64,000 nucleotides of DNA from Bradyrhizobium guangzhouense (lineage in GTDB: Bacteria; Pseudomonadota; Alphaproteobacteria; Rhizobiales; Xanthobacteraceae), in assembly GCF_004114955.1 (NCBI RefSeq), contig NZ_CP030053.1, positions 5,580,001-5,644,000 on the forward strand. Reading direction: 5' to 3'. The stretch's first letter is position 1, and each line of letters opens with the position of its first letter. This document shows, one piece after another, positions 8,362-17,565 of this stretch. A program made the position numbers and the translations under genes. The notes under the pieces were generated by a model. The model was not told the DNA's origin. It worked only from the letters and a program-made list of their open reading frames with translations, and searched no databases.

Positions 8362-11300
8362 ATGGCTCTCAGCAGCAACAGCTTGACCGATATTGGACAA
8401 GGCGCCGGCAAGACCACCAATTTCTGGATACGATACGAGAATTCGCTGGCCGACCAGGCCAACGTCATCAACAACGCCAACTCCCTGCTCGGCAACATCA
8501 GTCCCTCGCTGAGCGTCATCGAGAACGAGTTCAACGTCACCACCGGCTGGTTCGGCACGCCCTCCAGCCAGTTCGGCACCGGCGCGCGGCAAGAGGTCCG
8601 CCTCGACCAGGCCGACAGCGCCCTCTCGGGCGGAGGCTTCTCCTTTCCCGGCGCCAGCAACAACGGCGTCGGCAATCCGATCAGCCTCGACTCGCAAAAC
8701 CTGATGAGCGATGCGCCACTGCCGGCGCAGCGCGTCGGCATGGTGTTCATTGCCGAATGGGTCGAGGTGCTGATGGGCATCCGCGGCAACTGGAACGCCG
8801 GCGACAGCAGCGGCGAAGGCCTGTCGCACTGGTCGGCCATCACCCGCTTCCAGCAGGGCCATGACAATTATTACAGCTCCTTCGTCGCGAACTGGTTGAA
8901 CGGGGATGGCAACCCCAATCAGGGAACGATCCTGCCGAATCCGGCGCGCGGCGACTGGGTCACCCAGACCTACACGGGCTCGACGGTGAGCGACGGCACC
9001 TTCGTTCACGGCGACGGCGATCCGGTCAGCTACGGCTGCGCGCTCGGTTTCATCTACTATCTCAACGTCCAGCTCAGCTTCAGCATCAACCAGATCATCG
9101 CGAACTACAATTCCAACCTCGCCAGCGTCTATCACGCCTTGACCGGCGACAATTCCAATCCGTTCCCGATCTTCCTCGGCCTGGTCGAGAGCGTCTATCC
9201 ACCCGGAACAACCGCGTCGATTTCCGGCCCCAACCGAAACAATCCCTTCCCGATCGCCCGCGTCTCCTTCGGCGCCGGCAAGAACACATTCGGCAAGGAC
9301 GAGACGCAGGACATCATCAACACGCAAGGCGGCTACGTTCCCAACGCCTTCACGATCTTCGTCGAAGGGTTCAGCAAGTCTTCGTTCCAGTCGCTCGGCA
9401 TCACGGTCGGAAGCTTCGGCGGCTCGTTCCCGGGCCTCGCGGGCGTCGCGATCACGCCCAATCCGACCGGCGTGCAGTTCGAGAGCGGTGTCAACGACTT
9501 CACGCCGCAGCGTATCGAGATTCCCTACGACCTGCATATCGACACGCCGTTGCTGGCGCAATTCCCCGCAAGCGGCGAGACCGAATTCGACCTCACGGTC
9601 TCGCTGAACGCCTCCGCGACCGGACAGGTGAGCGGCTCGCAGGCCACGATGCAGTTCGAGCTGATCGCCGGCGCCGATCCTTACTTCACCAATCTGAACG
9701 CGGACCACAGCAACCTGCCCTATCTCAGCCAGGACCTGCGCGTGTTCACGGTCACCCCGGCGCTCAACGCGACGCCGATCCCCGGCGTGCCTGCGCTCGC
9801 CGACAACGTCTCCGGCGCCTACACCTATATCCAGAACCTGCTGTCGCGCTGGAATTCCGCGGCCAACGGCTTCACCAATCCGAACGGCCCCGATCCGTTC
9901 ACGACGATCCTTCCCGATCAGGGCGACGCCAACCAGGGCGACTCCTCGGTGAACCCGTTCACCGTGCAGATCAGCGGCACGTTCCCGCCCAATATCAGCA
10001 TCGACAATAACTACAGCTTCGCCGTCGCGCGGGTGCGCCTGCGTGGCTCGGCGGCATCGCAGGCCAGCAATGTTCGCGTCTTCTTCCGGCTGTTCACCAC
10101 CCAGACCAACGACACCGACTACGACGTCAACGGCTCCTACCTCGCCAACAACGATGCCGCCGGCAAGCCGGGCTCGCCAAGAATGGGGGCCGGCAACACC
10201 ACGATCCCGTTCTTTGCGACCAGCAATTTCTCCAGCCAGACCGACTATACGACCGGCCCCAACATTCAGACGCTGACGATCCCCGACCATCAGGATCAGC
10301 TCTGGGCGTATTACGGCTGCTTCCTCAATCTCTACGACGGCGGCAACGTCATCAACGGCGCGCAGGTGCAGACCTACCTGAACGGCACGCATCATTGCAT
10401 CGTCGCGCAGATCGCCTTCGACGACGCGCCGATTCCGCAAGGCGTCTCGCCGCTGTCCTGGGACCAGCTGGCGCAGCGCAATCTCCAGGTCACGCGCTCC
10501 GACAATCCGGGCCCCGCGGCCGCGCATCGCATTCCGCAGACTTTCGACACCAAGCCAGGCCGCGCCGTCCGTGCGCCGCATGGAGCGAACACGATCTATC
10601 CGGACGAATTGATGATCGAATGGGGCAGCGTCCCGACCAGCTCGGTCGCCTCGCTGTACTGGCCGCAGGTGCATGCCAGCGAGGTGCTGGCGCTCGCCAA
10701 GGCTTTCTACGGCGTCTCGCCACTCGGCATGAGCGATGCCAACACGATCCGGATCCCGATCACCCGCGGCGTCAGCTACGTGCCGATTCCGCCCGGCGCC
10801 GGCGACAATTTCGCCGGCCTCATCACCATCGATCTTCCGCAAGGCGTCCGCAGCGGACAGGTGTTCGACGTGACGGTCAAACGGCTCGGCACGCGCATCG
10901 GCAAGCCGCTGCCGCCGCCACCTCCACCGCCGCCCAAGCTGCAGACAGCGCCGGCTGTGATGCACGCCGACGGCAAGACGACGCAGGTGGGGACCGCCAA
11001 GGGCAGCTCCAAGCCACATCGCGGCAAGCCGACGGAAGTGGAGCGGCTGACGCAATGGCGCACCGTCGTCGGCACGTTCCAGATCCGCATTCCCGTGACC
11101 ACGGGCGACAAGATCCTCCCTGCCGAAGAGACGACGCTCGCGATCATGAAATGGCGGCTGGAGCAGATGTCACCGTCCAATCGCTGGCATCCGGTGCTGG
11201 TGCGCTACATCAAATATATCTCCGACCGCGTCGACGGCCTCGGCGGCAATGCGAGTGCCGTGCCGCCCTCGCTGACCTTCGTGCCGCCGTTGCCGAAGCG

Positions 11301-11535
11301 GCCGCATGAACCCGAACAAGAGCGTTGCGGCAAGGTCTGCGAGGTGCTGTACGACTGCCACGGCGAGTTCATCGGCTTCATTCTCGAGGATTGCTGCGAG
11401 ACGCATGTGTTCCACAGCCGGGCCAGGAACGTCGGCAGACTTGCCGTTGAGGCCTGTCGCTACGGTTTGACGCTGTGCGTCTGGGTCGACGGCAAGCACG
11501 GCGAGAAGATCCGCAAGCTTGCGATCAAGGCGTAG
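8362..11535 (+). CDS. Large protein of unknown family (1057 aa) with poly-Pro linker and Cys-rich C-terminal domain
   Basis: I do not recognise the family. The ATG at 8362 follows an AAGGAGT ribosome site. There is no signal peptide or membrane segment. The first about 850 residues are Asn/Gly/Ser/Phe-rich, with many short NP/NPNG-type turns and a strand-like composition typical of extracellular or virion-like beta proteins. A run of eight prolines (about residues 851-858) then separates a region containing a FQIRIPVTTGDKILPAEE stretch. The last about 68 residues carry at least seven Cys (CGKVCEVLYDC, then DCCETH, then EACRYGLTLC). The gene stands alone, with its own upstream region. The opposite strand has a long open frame that is a shadow (Arg/Ala/Gly-rich, no protein-like pattern). 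Confidence 0.75.
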   Translation: MALSSNSLTDIGQGAGKTTNFWIRYENSLADQANVINNANSLLGNISPSLSVIENEFNVTTGWFGTPSSQFGTGARQEVRLDQADSALSGGGFSFPGASNNGVGNPISLDSQNLMSDAPLPAQRVGMVFIAEWVEVLMGIRGNWNAGDSSGEGLSHWSAITRFQQGHDNYYSSFVANWLNGDGNPNQGTILPNPARGDWVTQTYTGSTVSDGTFVHGDGDPVSYGCALGFIYYLNVQLSFSINQIIANYNSNLASVYHALTGDNSNPFPIFLGLVESVYPPGTTASISGPNRNNPFPIARVSFGAGKNTFGKDETQDIINTQGGYVPNAFTIFVEGFSKSSFQSLGITVGSFGGSFPGLAGVAITPNPTGVQFESGVNDFTPQRIEIPYDLHIDTPLLAQFPASGETEFDLTVSLNASATGQVSGSQATMQFELIAGADPYFTNLNADHSNLPYLSQDLRVFTVTPALNATPIPGVPALADNVSGAYTYIQNLLSRWNSAANGFTNPNGPDPFTTILPDQGDANQGDSSVNPFTVQISGTFPPNISIDNNYSFAVARVRLRGSAASQASNVRVFFRLFTTQTNDTDYDVNGSYLANNDAAGKPGSPRMGAGNTTIPFFATSNFSSQTDYTTGPNIQTLTIPDHQDQLWAYYGCFLNLYDGGNVINGAQVQTYLNGTHHCIVAQIAFDDAPIPQGVSPLSWDQLAQRNLQVTRSDNPGPAAAHRIPQTFDTKPGRAVRAPHGANTIYPDELMIEWGSVPTSSVASLYWPQVHASEVLALAKAFYGVSPLGMSDANTIRIPITRGVSYVPIPPGAGDNFAGLITIDLPQGVRSGQVFDVTVKRLGTRIGKPLPPPPPPPPKLQTAPAVMHADGKTTQVGTAKGSSKPHRGKPTEVERLTQWRTVVGTFQIRIPVTTGDKILPAEETTLAIMKWRLEQMSPSNRWHPVLVRYIKYISDRVDGLGGNASAVPPSLTFVPPLPKRPHEPEQERCGKVCEVLYDCHGEFIGFILEDCCETHVFHSRARNVGRLAVEACRYGLTLCVWVDGKHGEKIRKLAIKA

Positions 11536-11652
11536 GGCTGGCGCCACGACACGATCCCGATCGATAGGATCGACGTAATCGTGAGAACGCAAGCTAGATC
11601 GAGAGACAGCACCGCGCACAAGGGCTCAGACCTTTGGCGCGGCGCCGCCAGA

Positions 11653-12120
11653 TCAGGAACCTTGCATGTAGCGAACGGGGTTTTCGGGATCGGCTTGGAA
11701 GATGCCGGCAATCTCAGCGAAGAGGGCCGATACGGCATCCTGCTGGAGATCGTCGAACCGCTCGAAACTGAAATTGTTGCCACCCATGCGTAGTTCGCCC
11801 AGCTTGCCGGCATAGCGGGATACGATCGGCGCGCCTTGCTTCGTTATAGTCACATACACGCTGATGTAGTTTTTCTGGAGCGCAACACCGATCACCGGCC
11901 AGTCCGTGCTTTTTCCGGATTTGACGGCGTAGCGAAACTTTCCGTAACCGATCATCTTCATGCGCATGCCCGCCTCGCCCGCGGGCGTTCCCTGATGGAA
12001 ATGGCGCTTGAGGGCTGGCGCGGCCGAGACAATCAGTCTGTGCAACGCGGTCAGGTCGCGCTTTCGCTCCGGATCGAAATCGAGGTAGGCCTGCAAGGTA
12101 TCGGCTGTGACTCGGAACAT
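11653..12120 (-). CDS. DUF1801 domain protein
   Basis: A 155-residue protein with the DUF1801 (YdhG-like) pattern: an N-terminal helix ending in LIVSAAPALKRHFHQGTP, a central GYGKFRYAV strand, and a VALQKNYISVYV stretch. The family fold is related to steroid-binding and frataxin-like small domains, and its function is unsettled. It is transcribed in the same direction as the GNAT gene 20 bp upstream and may share its transcript. Confidence 0.75.
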   Translation of the reverse strand: MFRVTADTLQAYLDFDPERKRDLTALHRLIVSAAPALKRHFHQGTPAGEAGMRMKMIGYGKFRYAVKSGKSTDWPVIGVALQKNYISVYVTITKQGAPIVSRYAGKLGELRMGGNNFSFERFDDLQQDAVSALFAEIAGIFQADPENPVRYMQGS

Positions 12121-12140
12121 ATGAGCCTCGAGTTGGTGCG

Positions 12141-12656
12141 CTAGCCCCGCGCCTTGCTCCAGTCCGGAGCCACCGTGCCGGAGACGCCTTCGAAGGCGCC
12201 GTCGGCCAGCTCGAACACCAGGACACGCGCGGCATCGACCGGGCCCGGCATGGTGATGCGGCCTTTAGGGACCAGCTTGAAGCCGACGCGGCTGTAATAG
12301 GGCTCGTCGCCGACCAGCAGCACGATGCGATGCCCCTTGTCCCTGGCCTCGTCCAACGCCCGCTCCATCAGCATGCGGCCGATGCCGCGGCTGCGGAACG
12401 GCGGCTCCACCGTGAGCGGTCCGAGCAGCAGCGCCGGCGTCTCACCGATCGTCACAGGCAATTGCCTGACGGAGCCGACCAGCAGCGTGCCAATGCGGGC
12501 GGTGAAGGAGACGTCGAGCAGGTGGTCGACATGCTCGCGGATGCGATAGGCGCTCAGCACGAAGCGGCCGGGGCCGAAGGTACGCTCGTGCAGCCGCTCG
12601 ATCGCCTGGGCGTCGCCTGCGGCTTCGGGGCGGATGGTGATGGAAAGATCGTTCAT
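12141..12656 (-). CDS. GNAT family N-acetyltransferase
   Basis: At 171 residues this is a single GNAT domain. The acetyl-CoA-binding motif A is clear at about residues 80-100 (LTVEPPFRSRGIGRMLM, with the R-x-x-G-x-G loop), followed by a VLLVGDEPYYSRVGF strand-turn as in the YhbS subgroup. The substrate is unknown. The gene is 20 bp upstream of the DUF1801 gene. Confidence 0.8.
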   Translation of the reverse strand: MNDLSITIRPEAAGDAQAIERLHERTFGPGRFVLSAYRIREHVDHLLDVSFTARIGTLLVGSVRQLPVTIGETPALLLGPLTVEPPFRSRGIGRMLMERALDEARDKGHRIVLLVGDEPYYSRVGFKLVPKGRITMPGPVDAARVLVFELADGAFEGVSGTVAPDWSKARG

Positions 12657-12710
12657 GTGACCAGAGCGTTTTCGAGCGAAGTGGGTCCCGGTTCGCGTTC
12701 AAAAAACGCG

Positions 12711-13883
12711 TCACTGCTGGGGGCGGGATAACACCTCAGGGGGCCGCAGTCCATCGGCCTGATGAGTGTCGATCCCCTGCGGCGGACCACGAGTCAGGAC
12801 GACCGCGAATAACAGCGTCCAAAGCGACAGCATCAGGATCGGGATGACGTAGTACTGCGTGAACACCGGATGCGTGGCAAAGAACGCAAGGTTCAGCGCG
12901 AGATTGCCGGCAAGCAGCAGCGCGAGCCTCCTGACGCCCGAATGCTGCGCGAAGCGCCACAGCAGTGCGGTACCCAGGCAGGCGATCACCATCAGCGGGA
13001 ACTGGGTGTCGTGCAAATAGGCCCGCAGCACGGCAGGATCGAGGCTCGGCGGTGCCGTATCCTGGCCGCCATAGGCCGAGACCAGCGGATGACCCGAATT
13101 GACGAAATTCGCCGCGAACACGGGCAGCAGGCCGACGAGGAAGGCGAGGCCCAGCACGAGGCCCGACATGAAGGTCTCGCGGCTGCGCCGGGTCAGGAAG
13201 GACAATCCGAAGAAGAGAAAATAGCCGGCCGACAGAACCACGTTCGCAATCCTGAAGCTCGCGGACAGGCCGAGCAGAACGCCGACAGCCACGATCAGCA
13301 GCAATCGACGCGGCCGTTCATCAACGAACAGTCGCGCGGTGAACAAGCCCGCCAACGCGCAGACGACCATCGTCGGCGCCATCGAATAGCTGGCTTTGGT
13401 CGGATTGATCATGAAATAGATCGCGAGCGCGCCGAACAACGCGGCAAGCGTCAACGCGATCTTTTCCCGCGCACGCCACAGCGCGTACAGCGCGAAGCCG
13501 GCGATGAACAAATTGGCCACGACATAGAGCGGTACGACCTGGAACCCCTCGGGGAACAACGCCAGCACGAAGCCCGTTCCCGGTGGCGGTGTCATCACCC
13601 ATTTGCCACCGTCGGCGGTTTGGGTGTGGCAAGGCGCTCGCGTCGGTTCGTTCCAGTTCGGAAAACCAATACTGCGCAGCTTGGCTGCCAGATAGCCGTC
13701 GGTTTCACGGGCAAGGCTGGTGTCGAGGCCCTGCCATCCGAAGCGCTGGAACAGATGTGCCTGCCTGAGGTAGCAGATGTCGTCGTACACGCCGCGGCTC
13801 TCGGTCCAATGCGAGATCAGCGTGATGTTGCTGGCCAGCATCGCCAGAAACACGATTGAAAAAAGGATTTTGACAGCTCTCAT
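12711..13883 (-). CDS. Polytopic membrane protein, probable GT-C-fold glycosyltransferase
   Basis: A 390-residue protein with roughly nine to eleven hydrophobic segments and a large first periplasmic loop. That loop starts YDDICYLRQA, with an acidic pair just after helix 1, the position of the catalytic acidic residue in GT-C glycosyltransferases that use polyprenyl-phosphate sugars. A TPPPGTG stretch in the same loop is also typical. It is divergent from a GT2 polyprenyl-phosphate sugar synthase gene (104 bp between starts). The predicted role is to move a sugar from a lipid carrier to a periplasmic acceptor; the acceptor and sugar are unknown. No exact family is claimed. Confidence 0.6.
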   Translation of the reverse strand: MRAVKILFSIVFLAMLASNITLISHWTESRGVYDDICYLRQAHLFQRFGWQGLDTSLARETDGYLAAKLRSIGFPNWNEPTRAPCHTQTADGGKWVMTPPPGTGFVLALFPEGFQVVPLYVVANLFIAGFALYALWRAREKIALTLAALFGALAIYFMINPTKASYSMAPTMVVCALAGLFTARLFVDERPRRLLLIVAVGVLLGLSASFRIANVVLSAGYFLFFGLSFLTRRSRETFMSGLVLGLAFLVGLLPVFAANFVNSGHPLVSAYGGQDTAPPSLDPAVLRAYLHDTQFPLMVIACLGTALLWRFAQHSGVRRLALLLAGNLALNLAFFATHPVFTQYYVIPILMLSLWTLLFAVVLTRGPPQGIDTHQADGLRPPEVLSRPQQ

Positions 13884-13987
13884 CTGCGTTCGTCAGGCGG
13901 TCCGGTGCGGCTTGAAACGGCCCGCCGCCTGTACATGAAAAGCTCCGGCAAGTATAGCAAGGTGGGGATTCTTGAGGTGAGGCAAAC

Positions 13988-14755
13988 TTGGCCGACATGG
14001 GCTTTGGTTCAACCGAAACGCAGGGCAACGGTGCTGCCGCACCGCGACGCGGCGCACCCCGGATTCTGCTCATCATTCCCTGCTTCAACGAGGAAGCTTC
14101 GATCGGCGGTCTTTTGAGCGAGATCACAGCGATCGGCCACGACTACCATACGCTGGTCGTGGACGACGGCTCGTCGGATGCGACGGCTGCTGTGGCAAGC
14201 CGCAGCTCACCCGTCGCTCGCCTGGCTCAGAATCTCGGCATCGGCGGCGCGGTCCAGACCGGTATCAAATACGCGGCGCGCCACGACTTCGATTTCTGCG
14301 TCCAGATCGACGGCGACGGCCAGCATGATCCGCGGGCCATCGAGACTCTGCTGAACGCCTATCGAAAGCAGCCGAGCAACATCACCATCGGAAGCCGCTT
14401 CATCGACCGAACCGGCTTCTGCTCCACGCGCATGCGTCGTGCCGGCATCAGACTGATCGTGCTTGCGCTCAACGGGCTTTTCAGCGGCGGCGGCCGCATC
14501 ACCGACCCGACCAGCGGCATGCGGCTGATGGACCGGACCGCAATCGCATTCTTCGCAAAGGCCTATCCGGCCGATTTTCCGGAACCAATCTCGCTGGCCT
14601 GGGCGATGCGCGCCGGCCTCACGATCGGCGAGGTTCCGGTCGAAATGCGGGCGCGGGAGACCGGCTCTAGCTCGATCGACGGCTTGAAGTCAGCGAGCTA
14701 TATGATCCGCGTCCTCGGCTATATCCTGCTGGCGCGGCTCGTGAGAGCGTCATGA
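13988..14755 (+). CDS. GT2 family glycosyltransferase (polyprenyl-phosphate sugar synthase type)
   Basis: A 255-residue soluble GT-A enzyme. It begins with an IPCFNEEASIGG strand-loop, then VVDDGSSDAT for nucleotide binding, and the QIDGDGQHDP motif containing the DxD metal site. The C-terminal part has the DPTSGMRLMDR stretch seen in DPM1-like enzymes, and there are no long C-terminal membrane helices. The TTG start at 13988 has a well-spaced GAGG; the ATG at 13997 is the alternative. Together with the DUF2304 gene 61 bp downstream and the divergent GT-C-like gene it forms a lipid-linked sugar module. Confidence 0.8.
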   Translation: MADMGFGSTETQGNGAAAPRRGAPRILLIIPCFNEEASIGGLLSEITAIGHDYHTLVVDDGSSDATAAVASRSSPVARLAQNLGIGGAVQTGIKYAARHDFDFCVQIDGDGQHDPRAIETLLNAYRKQPSNITIGSRFIDRTGFCSTRMRRAGIRLIVLALNGLFSGGGRITDPTSGMRLMDRTAIAFFAKAYPADFPEPISLAWAMRAGLTIGEVPVEMRARETGSSSIDGLKSASYMIRVLGYILLARLVRAS

Positions 14756-14816
14756 CGCCGAGACGCGGCGCTACGAGTTGCAGTCTCATCAAGGTCGATA
14801 TTTTGCGAGGGCAGCC

Positions 14817-15194
14817 GTGACAGATTCCCTTCCGAGTCCAGCCACAGTCGTCGTCATCTCTGCCTTTGCGCTTGTCTACATGCTGATGTTGCTGCGCAAG
14901 ACGCTGCAGGGGAAATTCGATCTCTACGATTTCCTGATGCTCTCGATGGTCGCGATCGTCCCCGCGGGCTTCGCACTGTTCCCGACGCTGGCTTATCTCA
15001 TCAGCCATTTGACCGGCGTCGTGTTTCCGTTCGTCGTGATGTTCGGCGGCCTGTTTCTCGTGGTCTTCGCTTTCCTGCACACCATGACGGCGCGGCTGCA
15101 CAGGCTCGAGCGGCAGAATTGCGCGCTGATCCAGGAGTTGAGCCTGCTGGCGGTGGAGTTGAAAACAAGGGAGAGCGGCCAGCCGAGCAATTGA
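14817..15194 (+). CDS. DUF2304 family small membrane protein
   Basis: A 125-residue protein with three hydrophobic segments (about residues 8-28, 36-60 and 70-92) followed by a charged heptad-like helix (LHRLERQNCALIQELSLLAVELK). This is the DUF2304 layout. The GTG at 14817 has an AGGG site 8 bp before it; a TTG at 14778 is possible but lacks a site. DUF2304 proteins are regularly found next to GT2 polyprenyl-phosphate transferases and are suspected membrane partners of them. Confidence 0.75.
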   Translation: MTDSLPSPATVVVISAFALVYMLMLLRKTLQGKFDLYDFLMLSMVAIVPAGFALFPTLAYLISHLTGVVFPFVVMFGGLFLVVFAFLHTMTARLHRLERQNCALIQELSLLAVELKTRESGQPSN

Positions 15195-15198
15195 GCGT

Positions 15199-15690
15199 TC
15201 ACCGCCACGTCGCCATCGCGGGCTTGCCATCGAGCACTTCCGCGATCCTTAAGCGCGTGCCGGGCGTGGCCCCCTCCGGCAGCGCGGCGGCGTCGAAGAA
15301 GCCGCATTCGATGATCTCGCGGTTGGGCTCGGGCAACCGGTCCTGGCGGAAATGCCTGACGACGTAGACCGCGACATGGTCGCGGCGGGAGACGTGGCTG
15401 TTGAGGAAAATGCCATGCAGCACGGCCTCCCCTAGCAGGTCGATGTCGCCCTCCTCCTTGAGCTCGCGGCGCATCGCCTGTTCCATGGTCTCGCCAAAGT
15501 CGACGCCACCGCCGGGCAGATACCAGCCGGAGACGTAGCTGTGCTTGACCAGGAACACCTTGTTGTCGGCATCGAGCACCACGGCGCGAACGCCCAGCGT
15601 CATGCCACGGACCACCAGGAAGTAGGCGTGGAAGAACCGCCGCAGCAGCGGCTCGAATTTTCGTCGGATCTGGTACAGGCGCTCTCCCAT
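15199..15690 (-). CDS. NUDIX hydrolase
   Basis: A 163-residue NUDIX domain with the complete box at about residues 65-88: GGGVDFGE, then MRRELKEEGDI, containing the REx2EE metal ligands. The ATG at 15690 with a GGGAGA site is preferred; a longer frame exists upstream. NUDIX enzymes cleave nucleoside diphosphates linked to another group. The substrate cannot be read from the sequence. The gene converges on the DUF2304 gene with 4 bp between the stops. Confidence 0.85.
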   Translation of the reverse strand: MGERLYQIRRKFEPLLRRFFHAYFLVVRGMTLGVRAVVLDADNKVFLVKHSYVSGWYLPGGGVDFGETMEQAMRRELKEEGDIDLLGEAVLHGIFLNSHVSRRDHVAVYVVRHFRQDRLPEPNREIIECGFFDAAALPEGATPGTRLRIAEVLDGKPAMATWR

Positions 15691-15797
15691 CAGTCTCCCG
15701 GGCTTCCCTCTTTCATGCTTCTCTCTTTCAGCCTTCCCTTGCAGGTTGCCGGCGACCTTGCCATTACAGCATATGAATAGCGAGGCAATCGCGCGCG

Positions 15798-16691
15798 ATG
15801 ACATCTTTCATGGCACCTTTCACGCTCGCCCATCTGTCCGACCCGCATCTGCCGCCGCTGCCCAAACCGCGGCTGACCGAGCTCGCCGGCAAGCGCGCGC
15901 TCGGCTTCGTCAACTGGACGCGCAACCGCCATAAATACCAGCGCCGCGAGGTGCTCGACGCGCTGGTTGCCGATGTGCAGGCGCAGGCGCCGGATCACAT
16001 CGCGGTCACGGGTGATCTCGTCAATCTGGCGATGGAGGCGGAGTTCGCGCCGGCGCGCGCCTGGCTCGACCAGGTCGGGCCGCCCGACCGCGTCACCACG
16101 ATTCCCGGCAATCACGACGCCTATGTCCGTGCGACCTCTCACCGCTTCGGTGAGACCTTTGCGCCCTATCTTGCTGATGACGCCGGCCGCATTGGCTTTC
16201 CCGGCGTGCGCCGCCGCGGACCGGCTGCGTTGATCAGCCTCTCCAGCGCGGTGCCGACGCTGCCCTTGATGGCGACGGGCACGCTCGGGCGCAATCAGCT
16301 CACCGAGCTCGAACATGTGCTCTCGCAGCTCGCGACTGAAGACGTTTTCCGCGTGTTGCTGGTGCATCACCCCCTGAAATCCGACGCGCGCCAGAAGCGG
16401 CTGACGGATTCGGCTGCGCTGCTGGCGCTGCTGAAGCGCCAGGGTGTCGAACTGGTCCTGCACGGGCACGACCACATTCATTCGACGATGTGGTTCGAGG
16501 GCCCGAACGGCAAGATTCCCGCGATCGGCGTGCCATCGGCCTCCGCGCTCGCGCACGGACGTTATCCCGCGGCGGCCTACAATCTGTTTGCGATCGAGAA
16601 GGACGATGCCGGCTGGCGCTGCGAGCAGATCGTGCGCAGCATCGATCATGGCTTGCAGATCCGGGAGATCAAGCGCGCGCGGGTGGTGTGA
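15798..16691 (+). CDS. Calcineurin-like metallophosphoesterase
   Basis: A 297-residue enzyme with all motifs of the class III cyclic-nucleotide phosphodiesterase/metallophosphoesterase fold in order: SDPHL (residues 14-18), VTGDLVN, PGNHDA, VHHP and HGHDH. These bind two metal ions. CpdA-like enzymes cleave cAMP, but other phosphodiesters are common in this family. The start at 15798 is followed by an alternative ATG four codons later. The gene is divergent from the NUDIX gene. Confidence 0.85.
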   Translation: MTSFMAPFTLAHLSDPHLPPLPKPRLTELAGKRALGFVNWTRNRHKYQRREVLDALVADVQAQAPDHIAVTGDLVNLAMEAEFAPARAWLDQVGPPDRVTTIPGNHDAYVRATSHRFGETFAPYLADDAGRIGFPGVRRRGPAALISLSSAVPTLPLMATGTLGRNQLTELEHVLSQLATEDVFRVLLVHHPLKSDARQKRLTDSAALLALLKRQGVELVLHGHDHIHSTMWFEGPNGKIPAIGVPSASALAHGRYPAAAYNLFAIEKDDAGWRCEQIVRSIDHGLQIREIKRARVV

Positions 16692-16700
16692 ACCCACGCC

Positions 16701-16803
16701 GTCATTCCGGGGCATGCGAAGCATGAGCCCGGAATCCATCGGGCGGCAATACGTGAGGACAAATGGATTCCGGGCTCGCACCTTCGGTGAACCCCGGAAT
16801 GAC
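16701..16803. repeat. Palindromic intergenic repeat (family D)
   Basis: The two ends, GTCATTCCGGGGCATGCGAA and its near complement at 16770-16803, form a long imperfect hairpin with a GGAATCC/GGATTCC inner stem. It lies between convergent genes, as such Bradyrhizobium elements usually do, and could act in transcription termination. Confidence 0.7.
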
Positions 16804-16817
16804 GACGGAGAGTAATT

Positions 16818-17375
16818 TCACCAGCTCCGCAACGCCGCGAGCACCGCGACACCGAACAGCGCGGCGGCGCCGAGGATGAAGCCGAACACGAACGGCCAGA
16901 GGCGCGAGCGGCGAGGCGGCTGCTCCGCAACCTCCTCCTTCGGCTCCGGCGGCACCACCATCGCGTGCTCGCGCTCGATCATGCGGCGGGCGACATAGTC
17001 GGTCACGGCGTCCACGATCACGGCCGTGTCGTGCGATTCGGCGAGCACGATGCGGCCGAAGCGGGTATCCTGGACGAAGCGGTACTGCCGCTTGTCGCGC
17101 CCCATCATGATGTGGGCGACGACGTCGATCCAGAGCCTGGGCGTATCCCCCTGGCTGATGCCGCGGTCGAACAGGTCGATCCTATCGGGCACCTGGGCGA
17201 ACAGGGGATCGAGCGCGTCGTTGAGGATTTCGAGCCGCGCCACCTCGGCGTCCCTGAGGTCGACGACGACGCCGGTCCGGTCGGCAGCCTCGATCCGCGC
17301 GCGGAGCAGCGCATCGCGCAGCCGCACCGGGCGGGGCTGGCCGGGATTGGTACCGCTGGTCTCGGGCTCTGACAT
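16818..17375 (-). CDS. Conserved hypothetical protein with C-terminal membrane anchor
   Basis: A 185-residue protein with a soluble N-terminal domain of about 140 residues, an acidic/Pro linker (VVPPEPKEEVAEQPPRR) and a single C-terminal hydrophobic helix (FVFGFILGAAALFGVAVLAAL). The soluble part has no motif I recognise; stretches such as RLWIDVVAHIMMGRDKRQYRF look conserved. The ATG at 17375 is chosen over a TTG six codons earlier. It is probably a tail-anchored inner-membrane protein of unknown role. Confidence 0.6.
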   Translation of the reverse strand: MSEPETSGTNPGQPRPVRLRDALLRARIEAADRTGVVVDLRDAEVARLEILNDALDPLFAQVPDRIDLFDRGISQGDTPRLWIDVVAHIMMGRDKRQYRFVQDTRFGRIVLAESHDTAVIVDAVTDYVARRMIEREHAMVVPPEPKEEVAEQPPRRSRLWPFVFGFILGAAALFGVAVLAALRSW

Positions 17376-17496
17376 TGTCGTCGCTGTCCTCAACTCTCCC
17401 CGTTAACCTATCAGCAACCATCACGCCCGCAAAGGGCCCATTATTCCAAATACTTACGCCGCCCACAGGCCGTTGATGTGTGCCAAAAACAGACGA

Positions 17497-17522
17497 TCCC
17501 ACCCGGCTTGCGCCGGGTGGGA
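17497..17522. terminator. Strong hairpin, probable terminator of the aceA transcript
   Basis: Perfect 11-bp arms (TCCCACCCGGC and complement) flank a 4-base loop. On the minus strand the stem is followed within a few bases by a run of five T. The hairpin lies 44 bp after the end of the DUF4170 gene. Confidence 0.55.
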
Positions 17523-17565
17523 CCCTCCGTCCTTGGACGTCTTCTTAAGGTTTGTCAGCTGGCCG

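Noticed and set aside
8347..11055. 902-codon open frame on the minus strand
   Set aside because: It is the reverse shadow of the 1057-residue gene. Its product is Arg/Ala/Gly-rich with no domain pattern, while the plus-strand product has a good start and protein-like composition.
16701..16803. Possible CRISPR or IS remnant
   Set aside because: There are no spaced direct repeats and no coding capacity. The structure is a single long hairpin of an intergenic repeat.
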